Source: Bremia lactucae (lineage: Eukaryota; Oomycota; Peronosporomycetes; Peronosporales; Peronosporaceae). Taken from it: a stretch of 41,908 nucleotides of DNA. The notes under the pieces were generated by a model. That model worked only from the letters and a program-made list of their open reading frames with translations, made no database searches and had not been told where the DNA came from. Made by a program: the position numbers and the translations under genes. Shown one piece after another: positions 19,086 through 28,613 of the stretch (positions within the stretch are counted from its first letter, which is position 1; the number at the start of each line of letters is the position of its first letter). The stretch lies in contig NW_027152213.1 of assembly GCF_004359215.1 (NCBI RefSeq), positions 2,396,065 to 2,437,972 on the forward strand. Direction: 5' to 3'.

Positions 19086-20436
19086 GGTCAGTAGGGGCGC
19101 AACGCCCTACTTATCCAGCAACCTCAAGAGAATTTGCAAATCTCTTGACGAAAGTTGCTCCAGGCACACAATCATTATGTGTCTCTGCACCTGGTGATGA
19201 GGTATCCCTCATCACCTTAAATTAAAAGTGACAAATGATTTGTCACTCAGAGCCCTAGTAGACTGTGGAGCGTCGAATAACATTATTCTTCGCCAGTCAC
19301 TAGAGGGTCGTAGGCTCAGATATGTTGAGCGCGACATCTAGCCAACGAGGATGACGGTGCGTCTAGCGACAGGCGCATCGATAACAGTAATGAAACGCGT
19401 AGTGAACTTTCACTACACGGTAAAGGATTTACAGTACGATGATGATTTCATCGTACTGGATTTGGATGACAAACTTGATGTCGTCCTATGTTTACCTTGG
19501 CTCAGAAAGTATGAGCCAAGAATTAGTTGGCAGCATCGATCCGAAAAGATTGTCACTTGTTCATCAGATAGCCATCTGATGAACGTCTTGGGGCGTCTAC
19601 AAGCGTGTGGATACACAACGAGCGAGTGCGATGGCTTCACTTGTGGTACGGTCGTTAGTACGACTGCACAAGATCACTGTGTGAAGGCCAATCACACTGT
19701 GGAGTCAGCTGCCGGCGGCTTTGTTAATGCACAGGAAGCGCCGAAGGTCCACTACTCGAATATTGTCGAGTGGATTGAGTAATGAAAATTACGCCTAGCT
19801 GGCGAAATTTAAGGAAGATACCGGTTGTCCAAAAGGGACAACAAGATGATCCTAGGTCGAGTAGAGAGTTGACCATGGAGGAACCGACTGTGATAGTGCA
19901 ACCGCAGTCGGAAGACGTTGATGGAATAAGTCCCCGCGTACTTAAGGAGAAATCTCCTCAAATAGTTGATGCTGAAGTGACTAGACTTCAGCATCCCGAT
20001 GTTTTAATCACTCGGCAGCCTGTAGATAAATAAATTTCAGGAAGAAACCGAGACATTGAATGTCTTGATTAATGACAGATCAAAAGTAGGCGATTATACT
20101 CTTGATCTGTATGCGCCTCCGGAAGTTAACTTCGGTGATAATTTAATTACCAACCCTAATACCCAAGCGGTTCTTGAGAGATCTGCATAATGGTAGAATC
20201 AGGCAGATCTGCGTACTCGTCACAGAGGACGAATACGCAACCGATATACGGTCAGTGGTAATTTTTGCGGAGAACGAACGGGTTCTCAGCAGCTCATCGA
20301 TGGACGAATGTGTCCTCGATGTGAAGACTCGGATTGAGAGATATACTACTCAATCCTGGGAGTCACTTGAGACAAATCGTTTATACAAGGATTTATTGAA
20401 TTTAGGGGTGCATTCCCTGAAGCAGTTCCATGCGAG
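19086..20436 (+). pseudogene. Family A retropepsin and linker, copy 2
   Basis: The frame from about 19205 reads ALVDCGASNN, a retroviral-type aspartic protease site (D-S/T-G-A with Cys for Ser), followed after a stop near 19340 by an open frame (19351-19782) with the flap region and LCLPWLRKYEPRISW. A linker follows in a second frame (19782-20033) and a third piece (20174-20503). The protease would mature Gag-Pol. Stops and frame changes make it inactive. Perfect hairpins with 11-bp arms lie at 19432-19458, 19559-19584 and 19968-19995. Confidence 0.75.
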
Positions 20437-21876
20437 TTGCCAAAGGAAAAAGGCACTCGACATGAGATCGAGCTCAAACCGGGCTCGAAGTACTGTGTCA
20501 TGAAGCAGTGGCTACTGCGTCGTGAACAAGAACTTGCGATCGATAAATTCTTCATCGATCGATTAAAAGCGGGCCATGTGATGGAGTCAACCTTTCCACA
20601 TAGCTCTCCGACCTTCTGTGTGCCAAAAGCCACAGGAGGGTGGCGAATAGTGTACGCATTTAACAAACTGAATGCTGCAACAGTACCGGCTCAAACGCCG
20701 ATACCGAGAAAAGACGTAATCATAGATGGTATGTCTAAGAGTACGATCTTTTCGTTTATGGATCTGATGGATGGGTTCTATCAAATCCTTATGCGTGAGC
20801 GGGACATCCCGTACACAGCAGTGAGCACCCCCAGTGGGATGCTCTGGGAACGGCTAGTAATGCCTTAGGGGCTTCGTAACGCCCCTGATACATTTAACAG
20901 ATGCGTTACAAAGCTGTTGAGACCGGTGCGAGAATTCGCACCGAGTTATTTTGACGATGAATTCGTCCATAGCCGGGCAATGGACGGAAATACGGACGTG
21001 GAAGTTCATAAAACTCACGTCCATCAGGTTCTTACACTTATGCGAATGCATAAGTTGTACGCTAATATTAAGAAGTGTATGTTCGCTGCAAGCGAAATAC
21101 CACTTCTTGGGTGCATCGTCGGAAAACACGGCGTGCGCCCTGATCCCGAAAAGTTTAAGGCAATTACCGACTGGCCAGTTCCAGTCGATGTCAAGGGACT
21201 TAGAAAGTTGCTTGGATTAGCGGCGTACTTGCACAAGTACTCCCGCAATTATGCCGAGATGACTGTTCATCTCTCTCGTCTATTGAAAAAAGACGAGAAA
21301 TGGCTATGGAACGCTGATTGTCAGCCGTCCTTTCAAGGTATCAAGCAAAGCTTGATGCAATCGCCCATCTTGGCGATTACAGATTAAGACAGACCATTCC
21401 ACGTGGTCTGTGACGCCAGCGATTTTGCAATCGGCTGCGTGTTAATGCAATACGTCGTCTACCAATTGCGCCAGCTGCAACCAGCTGAACGCTATTAGCC
21501 AGTGCATGACAAGGAACGCCTTGCCATAAAATATGCATTGGCTAAATTTAGGGTCTATCTCCTCGGAGGTAGACCGTTCATCGTATATACCGACAATGCG
21601 TCATTACGCACGGCCATTAACAGCCCACACCTCTCGCAAAGAATGGCTAGGTGGCTTTCCTTCTTCGCGGCATATAATTTCTCCGTGGAATATAAACCAG
21701 GACGACTTAATGTCGTCGCTGAAGCGTTATCACGCCGACCCGATTTCGAGCCGGCTGTGCATTCCAACAGTGAAAATAATCCCACTGTTGCAAGACTCAT
21801 TTCAAGTGTTCCGTCATCAACCTTGTTAGATGACATAAAGAAAGCCACGCAGAAGATAAGGACCTTCTGCGTTTAA
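20437..21876 (+). pseudogene. Family A reverse transcriptase and RNase H
   Basis: One frame runs from pre-RT through RNase H, interrupted by three stops (TAG 20866, TAA 21385, TAG 21496). RT motifs seen are FSFMDLMDGFYQI (catalytic Asp), the GLRNAPDTFNR primer-grip region and SYFDDEF (the YxDD box with both Asp, but Glu after it). The first stop replaces the Gln of the usual MPQGL. RNase H shows CDASDF, DKERLAI and YTDNASL with their acidic residues, but the last Asp is Glu (VAEALSR). Apart from the stops the domain is well preserved, so inactivation looks fairly recent. Confidence 0.85.
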
Positions 21877-23248
21877 TGGGTCATCTGATGAATCCAACGG
21901 ATAATTCTTTTAAAGATTTACCGGCTTTATATCGATCGTCATCCGATCGATACACAACACGCAACGGCTTATTGTATTACACAGCCGTTGCCGGCGACAC
22001 TCCACAAGTCGTCGTCCCGACTCACAATGATTTGCGCTTGCGCATCATGTATGAGTGTCACGATGCACCAACAAGTGGGTATCGTTTACGTGAGAAGACT
22101 TATCTCACAGTAAGTCGCAGCTTTTACTGGCCCACCAGTATCAGTTCATGCGCAAGTACATTCGTGCTTGCGATTTATGTCAACGGGTGAAGCCTAGCCC
22201 TTCATCCCGTGCTCCTCTCCAACCTCTCCCACTTTCGGCAGAGTGTTGCCAGTCTATGGACTTCGTCTTCGGATTTCCCGAAGACGATCACAAAAACAAT
22301 GGAATCTTGTTTTTGTAGACAGATTCAGCAAGATGGTACATCTTGCTGCAGTACCAGAGTCGATAAAGGCTCCGGGCTGTGCCCGTGTCATTATCGACAC
22401 GGTATTCAAACTCCACGGGTTATTCCGTGAACTGGTCTCGGATAGAGATCCACGGTTTACGGCTGAGGTTTGGCAATCGTGTTCCGATCTCTCGGAAAAC
22501 GGCTACTGTGCCAACTTCTGATCATTTATAGCCAGATGGTCAGACGGAACGCGTAAATCGCGTCCTCGAAGAGATACTTCAAAGTATCGTCCAATCGTAT
22601 CAGAATCGGACGAATTTTTACCGAAGATCAAATTTTCCATCAACAATTCGGTGCATGCATATACAACCCATACACCGTTCTTCGTAAATGGCTTACGCCA
22701 TCCACTCACTCCGACCCAATAAGAGGGATCCTCTAGTTTAAGAGGGGGGGGGGGGGGGACTTGCACGAGCAAAACCAACTCTGGCTCATGCTCAGCATGC
22801 GTCGAAGTTACCAACGACCCAAATGATGTCGATGTCGAAGTAATCGACATCGAAGAAGAGAAAGATGTCATGGCAGTGCGCACAAAGCGCACTAAAACAG
22901 ACAAAACAAATGCGTCAGCAGAGGAATTTTTTGCCGGCTCGAGAATCTGTTGTCCGTTCCGTACAAGATTCCATTGATAACGCAGTGGACCGTCAGAAAC
23001 GGAGCGCAGACAAACATGGAAGAGCAAATTTTCTTTCATTTATAATTAATGACCTAGTACTACTCTCTACGGTAAACTTACCTAAGCGTGTAGTCACTAA
23101 TCTGGGTAGCAGTAAACTGTTACCCAAGTTCATTGGGCCATTCCGTGTACTACATCGCAGAGGTAAAGCATACACAATAGAATTGCCACGTAGGATGCGA
23201 ACGCATCCTACATTTTACGTTGGTCGGCTCCACCCGTACCATCAGTAA
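21876..23248 (+). pseudogene. Family A integrase
   Basis: The HHCC domain is present at 21985-22190 but its second His is Tyr (SGYRLREKT), and the CxxC pair (CDLC) is reached only after a frameshift near 22130. The DDE core follows in shifted frames: SMDF, SDRDPRF and TERVNRVLEE supply the D, D and E. The region 22744-22758 is a run of 15 G. The final open part, 22865-23248, is the C-terminal integrase domain with GPFRVLHRRGKAYTIELP and FYVGRLHPY, typical of chromoviral integrases. At least three frame changes make it non-functional. Confidence 0.8.
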
Positions 23249-23434
23249 GCGGTTTCTTCCGAGGACGGATCCAACCACCCTTTTCAAGATTCCCTTAAAG
23301 ATTCTTGTGGTCACGTACCAGATAGTCATGCTGAATCTGGAGATTCTCATGTCGCGTCTGAAGATCCTCGAAATCGCAATGAGCTGACGACAGCTCATCA
23401 CGAAGAGCGTGATAATTCCGTTCATAATCCAACA

Positions 23435-23875
23435 TTGAGTACGCACTCTTCGAACGGTCTTCCAACCGTTCGATATGATGAGCCTACACCGTCTGCTCTG
23501 ACAAGCGACGCTTACCGCGCTCGTGATCAAGTCCTTCCTCCAAATGATGGAGGAAGCGATCGAGTTTGTCGATCTTCGACTCTGGATCCGACACGTGGGT
23601 CGGATCTAATTTTTCCTTCTCCGCCACAACCATTGGTGGATTCCCACGGTGGTCAACGTTTACTTGTGAAACGTATCCAAAACCACCGTGATGTGAAGGG
23701 GCAGCGAACGAGTTATCCTGTTCGCGGGCGTGGGTTAACACCTTCGCATGACAGCTGGGAACCTCGTTCCCAGCTGGTTTTTGAGATGAGGGCCTCGTCC
23801 ATCAGTGTGACGAGACCCATCCGATGTATCAGAAAGTCCGTCGGAAAACACGCGCCCCTGGCGCGTATAAATTGA
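23435..23875 (+). CDS. Family A integrase C-terminal chromodomain
   Basis: An open frame of 146 residues. Residues about 67-114 (23633-23776) resemble the chromodomain found at the end of oomycete Gypsy integrases: VDSHGGQRLLVKRI, then RTSYPVRGRG and DSWEPRSQL. Where a chromodomain has Arg-Trp-Arg-Gly in the aromatic cage strand, this one has RGRG, so a cage tryptophan is lost. Chromodomains steer integration to histone-marked chromatin. The part before it is disordered and Pro/Ser-rich. It is the remnant of a longer protein, separated from the integrase frame by stops. Confidence 0.7.
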   Translation: MSTHSSNGLPTVRYDEPTPSALTSDAYRARDQVLPPNDGGSDRVCRSSTLDPTRGSDLIFPSPPQPLVDSHGGQRLLVKRIQNHRDVKGQRTSYPVRGRGLTPSHDSWEPRSQLVFEMRASSISVTRPIRCIRKSVGKHAPLARIN

Positions 23876-24946
23876 TGGCATAACGTCAATAGCATCGCAC
23901 ATCTCGATAGAGATGCGAGACCTTTCCAGGGCGAAGAAAGGGGATAAACATCCTCTTTCACTCGTTTCGTGTTGTCGACACAACACAGATAAAGATCACC
24001 CCACGTGAGGCATGGAAGTCCTGCCTCACGTGACAACCGATGCAATTGATACCTTGCACCGGTTGGAGTTCGCTTCTAAAACTTAACGCGAATCGCGTTA
24101 AGTCTTTAAAGCCAGGCTTCGCGTCCAATATCTTTGACATTGCGAATGAACGAGCTCCAGGCTTGCATCAACGAGATTTATCTCGTTTGTTGTTGCCACT
24201 ATACCCTCGATGCTTAAGAAAAGCATCGAGATAAAATTCTTCCTCAGCGCTAAAGCACTTCGCGCTGGGATCGAGGCCATGTAGCTTTGTCGCAATAAAT
24301 AAAGGATATTTATTGCGAGGAGTCTCTCGAGACAAAGCTATCGACTAGGCATTGAGGCAAAAGCCACGGCTTCTCCTCAGGGGCAAGCCGAGACAATTCA
24401 CTGTCTACGCTCCCCTGAGTGGTATTCACTGAAGCAGGGGTACCTCAAGAACTTTTATTACGGTGACTTACGCCATCGTCATCACCACGCAAAGAAATAT
24501 GTGCTGGTGCTGGTGTGGCGATAAGGAATTATCCTCATCGTCGGAACCAAACATGCTATAGCGAACGCTGTTACACGTCTATCCGATTAAGCCCCCTCAT
24601 TCGAAGGCTCATAGTCAGCCGCTCGATGTTGATCAGGCAACTGTTCTGTTCTCTCGGAGTCGGCCATTTCGTCCGACTCGCATTCGTAGTGGACCTCCAA
24701 AGAGGAGTCGCATTCACGTGGTGTATCACCACATGCACCCGCAACATTTAGAGTTGCGGGAGAAGAAGACAATACGGCAGACGTTCCGTCTGCCGTAGTA
24801 TTCGCATACCTAATGGACTTATAAACCCATGCGATAGAATCAAAAATGATAAATCTGACCAATCAACATCATTTTAAAAAAGTGGTCTTGTAGTGACCAC
24901 TTTATCGAATGGCAGTCAGAGTGATTGTCGTTTAAGGGAGGGGTGA
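23876..24946 (+). other. Family A 3' non-coding region with polypurine tract
   Basis: About 1.07 kb without a sustained frame between the chromodomain stop and the 3' LTR. AAGGGAGGGG at 24934-24943 is the polypurine tract for plus-strand priming, three bases before the LTR. The region is dense in perfect hairpins: 24002-24032 (11-bp arms), 24081-24103 (10), 24206-24230 (10) and 24290-24318 (12). Confidence 0.75.
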
Positions 24947-25384
24947 TGTAACGGGGTGTATTGTTACATTAAATTAACACTTAAAGGTTGTTAGCTAATA
25001 TATTATCTATAGGTAAATAATATTTGGAGAATATTACTTTACGGAGTAATATTCGGAAAGCTTATCCACTGGTAGATATAGGCCATTGTATCTACTTTCT
25101 CCGCGGTCCAGTCAGCGCTAGACGCGCGCAAAGAGAGAGACAGATTAGACTTTATTACATGTTTTGTAAGTTTATAATTAAGTTAGCATTAGATAGATAG
25201 AAACAGAAGAGCTTGATTATATTAAACACAGTTTTCTTTTCACCCTCTTTAAAGCAAATGTTTTAAAGAGAGTCTTTCTCTGCACGTACTAGTGTACGTG
25301 AAGTGACGTGAGGCACCACTCGCACTGAGGCAGTTCGAAGTGGACTTGTACTGAAGCAGTACAAGTCGGCAGTGCCCCGTTACA
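24947..25384 (+). repeat. Complete 3' LTR of family A (438 bp)
   Basis: It begins TGTAACGGGG and ends CCCCGTTACA, a perfect 10-bp terminal inverted repeat, longer than the usual short TG...CA ends. The polypurine tract upstream and the forward pol fix its orientation. A hairpin with 11-bp arms lies near its end (25343-25367). Confidence 0.9.
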
Positions 25385-25907
25385 TCCACCACGGCGAGAT
25401 ATATTTTCGCAAACTTGATAATAGTTATGAAGAGTATTTTAGTACTTGGTTTAGGCTGGCGGAAGGCACGGGAAATGCAGTATGTATTACAGTTTCACAG
25501 TTGTAGTTTCCTTTTTCATCTCACGCGAATCTTCTCCTTTCTCCCTCTCGGTGCGGTTGTTTCTATTGGTTAATGCATTAATTTTTTGTAATGGCCAAAA
25601 CTACAAAACACCTTATCATTTTTAATCTTTTGCTTTTGATCATAAAAGGCCAGTCTCGACGTTATCAAAACAGAGGGGTTTCACTGTAAGTCAATTTGTG
25701 AAGATCACTTGATTATGCTTTTGATGTCACGAAAATCATATCGACTAAATTTTTGGTACAATTTCTGCCGAATAACTCGATGCTGATTATTACATTCATA
25801 AAATTTTTGAAAACAAAATCGCTTACACGTTTTATATTACTCTAACTACCTTTCGAATTGTAGCAAAGAAGACGCGGGCAGCGGCCTAGTTTTAGGAAGA
25901 TACAACG
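25385..25907. other. Intergenic upstream of the V-ATPase gene
   Basis: About 520 bases of AT-rich sequence between the retrotransposon and the proteolipid gene. It should contain that gene's promoter. No coding frame, repeat or clear initiator motif was seen. Confidence 0.4.
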
Positions 25908-26749
25908 ATGAGTACGGCCACAGATGAGTTATTTAATCAAGGCACGTGTTTCGACAAGGCAATAGAGCAAGTAAAAGTGTAGTGCATTAAATGAAGTATA
26001 ATAACGCACTTGTGGATAGGTTGGGGTGACGTGCTAAGCAACATTTCGCCGTATGCATGGGGCAGTATGGGAGTAGCCCTTGGACTTTCCCTATCCATTG
26101 TTGGCGCTGCTTGGTAAGTGAAGCGCTATGCATTTACCTTCCATTTAAATGATTTGTGGCGACACACATGCCATGACGACAGGGGTATCTTCATCACCGG
26201 CTCGAGTCTCCTGGGTGCGGCTGTGAAGGCTCCGCGCGTCCGGTCAAAGAACCTCGTGAGCATAATTTTTTGTGAAGCGACCGCAATTTACGGCCTCATC
26301 ATTGCAATTATTCTCCAAAGCAAAGTGCGGCAATATTGAATGACTAGAAGCACCTCGAAGTTTCTGATACCTCTTGTATCTTGTAAATTATGCAGATGAA
26401 CCAGCCAGAGCTCCGTAACAGGGGAGATGAACCCATCAGTGAACATGCGCTATATTTTGCCGCGTACGCCGTTTTTGGCTCAGGTATTGCGGTGGGCTTT
26501 ACAAATCTAGCCAGCGGGTTCGTGAACAGCCATTAATGGGTTTATGATAAATTGTTGCTGTAATGATGCTTATATTCTCACTTCAGAGTCTCCGTCGGTA
26601 TTGCTGGCAGTAGCTGTGTGCTCGCGGATGCTCAAAACGCCTCGCTTTACGTGACAATCTTAATTGTTGAGATTTTTGCTAGTGCGCTAGGTATATTTGG
26701 TGTCATCGTTGGTATTATTTTGTCGAACAATGCAGAATTTCCGAAGTAA
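25908..26749 (+). CDS. VMA16: V-type ATPase proteolipid subunit c'' (Vo sector)
   Basis: Exons at about 25908-25946, 25998-26113, 26183-26324, 26396-26517 and 26587-26749 join in frame; only the first intron is uncertain. The product resembles ATP6V0B/Vma16: [27 protein letters not shown], the [22 protein letters not shown] helix with its membrane glutamate, a loop starting MNQPEL, and the second half [20 protein letters not shown] and [21 protein letters not shown] with another conserved glutamate. There are at least four membrane helices. It forms part of the rotating proton-translocating ring of the vacuolar ATPase. The introns are about 69-71 bases and GT-AG. Confidence 0.9.
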
Positions 26750-26911
26750 ACCCACCCAGTAAGTCGGAGATTCCAATATTATCCATCAGGTATTAGACCA
26801 GAGCAACTATCGAGGACAAACATGCAACTTATGATTCCGTTTCGGTTATCAATTGAGTAAAACATAAAGCTCAGCAATGCATTTCTTTCAATCTTTTATT
26901 TAAATCGAATC

Positions 26912-28563
26912 TCATTTCCACATTGCGCGATCGCTCTCTTCGTCAACAGATGTGTACCACTCAGGAAGTGGGCGGTCTGGATTGTATCTGGTGAACAACA
27001 GTGTTTATTTAGGTGAAAAGAGAAGACAATTAATCACTGCAGCAGCAAACGGACCTATAATTCAAAAATAGCTCCTCGCCATCGGCAATATCCGCCGTCG
27101 CAATAAATGCTAGACTCTGGAAAATAAGAACGATTGTGGCACTTTCAACAAAAAGATTTAGATTGCTTAGAAGATTCAACGTACATGAACAATTGTGCGC
27201 TTGCCCAGCATAGAGAGGCGAGAAGGTTCTTGAACAAAGCTATTTGGGATCAGCTCATCGTACTTCTTCCAACTAAATGGTCCTACGTAATCGCCAAATA
27301 AAAATTCGTAAATTTAAGCAACTTTGTACCAGAACAAGCATGCACTGCAAAACCTTCACAAGGAAATTCAAAGGCAAAGCCAATAACGTTAGGTGGCGTT
27401 CCTTTAGGTGGATGATTTATCTTATGTGCAACTGCAAGCGGATTTCGAGGATTTGATGCTGATTAAGCGCATCGTAATGTCAGCGAGAAAGCATAAAGTG
27501 CTTCTTCCTTTTTCAAAAATCTAGGTAGTAGTCATGGTCCTTACACGAATTCTTGCCATCAATTATGACACTATCAAAACGAGCGCGGGCGTACGAATTG
27601 TTTGTCAGCTCTGCTAAGTAGTGCTTCTGATAACAAAAGATTAGGAAACTTAAGGTTGCAACTTTCATTCTTCCAAACGACTTTTACCTTCTTGTAATGC
27701 TCTGGCAAATAGACAACGCCAGGATATAGGGCCTGTACAAGTGTTAGTCAAAACAATAATCAACAACGCTCTGTGACACGAGCTTACGACAAAAGAGCCA
27801 ATCGACGCTTTTCCATATAGCTTTACGCCTTCACCAGCATCATGAACAGTGGATTCTTCTACTTTCAAGGTAAACCCGAAAAGCTTTTGAAAATCGTAAC
27901 AAATTCCAAGCTGTGCGACGTAATGACCATATTTTAAATAGTGAGATTTAGCTGCAAGAACCACTAGTCAAATCAACACCTTCTCCTCAACGTCAGTGCT
28001 ACACACAAATCCAGACAATGACATTTTGGTCGTGCTTTTCTTCGAGTCCAAAGGTATCTTCCATACTGCTTCAAAGCCCTGTTCGACCTACAACCGCAAC
28101 AAATCGCTGACTTACATGCATAAAATGCTTGAAAATGATAAAAATTTAAAAAGTTATACCTGCTTGGCAATTTCGTCTTGCACATACTGTTTTTGTTGTT
28201 CGAACTTTTTCGGGCTGACAATCTCAACGGCCTGGTTGAACAGCTCCTCATAATCTCTACAGCATTAATGATGCACCCAATGTTTCCATTATGACCACAA
28301 AATTAATACGCAATCGAAGCAAATCATTGCCTGTTGGCATTCTGCGGGTCCAATTTCAAGCTTCGAAAGCAGCTCAGTACTGCGGCAACACCTACGTCGG
28401 CCTCCTCCTGCACGACAGCGAACAAAAAATAATCGCAGTCCCAATATACTGTGAGTTAGATATATAAATTTGTCAGATGTAATAAAGTCTGATGTACTTG
28501 GAAGCGACGCGCGGGCGTAGTGCCTGAAATACGTAGCTGCAGTCGACGCCACATGGATGTCAT
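26912..28563 (-). CDS. SETD9-like SET-domain protein
   Basis: A multi-exon minus-strand gene; exon 1 is 28563-28498, then 28407-28331, 28256-28160, 28087-about 28008 and several more down to the stop at 26914-26912. SET signatures in order are GEGV (about 27820), ALYPGVVY (about 27720), VIIDGKN (about 27550), NPLAVAHKINHPP with PNV (about 27430) and DGEELFLNYRYNP (about 27075-26990). These motifs and their spacing are most like animal SETD9, an uncharacterised SET protein. The intron after exon 2 seems to use a GC donor. The N-terminus (MTSMWRRLQLRIS...ARRFQ) is basic, lacks acidic residues and looks like a mitochondrial presequence. A lysine methyltransferase role is inferred from the fold only. 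Confidence 0.8.
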
Positions 28564-28613
28564 ATTTCCAAAGAGTGACACTGATCACTTCAGTGACCTC
28601 AGCCCTACAAATA
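28564..28613. promoter_or_regulatory. Fifty-base divergent promoter, SETD9-like / SAM50
   Basis: The two start codons are 50 bases apart on opposite strands. TCACTTC at 28585-28591 fits the oomycete initiator consensus TCAYTYY, 23 bases before the SAM50 ATG, and sits in an imperfect palindrome (CACTGATCACTTCAGTG). A shared control of the two genes is inferred. Confidence 0.5.

Larger units (their letters stand above)
14353..25384 (+). mobile_element. Composite, rearranged Ty3/Gypsy chromovirus-type retrotransposon (family A)
   Basis: The 11.0 kb unit begins with the start of an LTR (TGTAACGGGGTGT) and ends with a complete LTR in the same direction. It is flanked by TCTAC/TCCAC, a five-base repeat with one mismatch. 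The order inside is LTR stub (+), gag-leader-LTR remainder (-), protease/pol piece (+), gag-leader-LTR remainder (-), protease, RT, RNase H, integrase and chromodomain (+), polypurine tract, 3' LTR. This fits one inversion with breakpoints in the LTR and near the gag/protease boundary, then a duplication with offset 3125 bases. RT-RNase H-integrase order and the chromodomain place it in Ty3/Gypsy. All frames are broken, so it is not autonomous. Confidence 0.85.

Noticed and set aside
20866..21498. Stops in RT/RNase H as programmed read-through or a changed genetic code.
   Set aside because: Both TAG and TAA are used, at sites without a read-through context, and host genes use the standard code; ordinary decay explains them.
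22503..23039. Minus-strand 178-aa ORF overlapping the integrase.
   Set aside because: It is a shadow of the plus-strand integrase; its Pro and Ser runs come from the G-run and antisense codons.
14353..25384. Regular short repeats as a CRISPR array or tandem satellite.
   Set aside because: The hairpins all differ in sequence and spacing; each is a local inverted repeat, not a direct repeat with spacers, and the DNA is eukaryotic.
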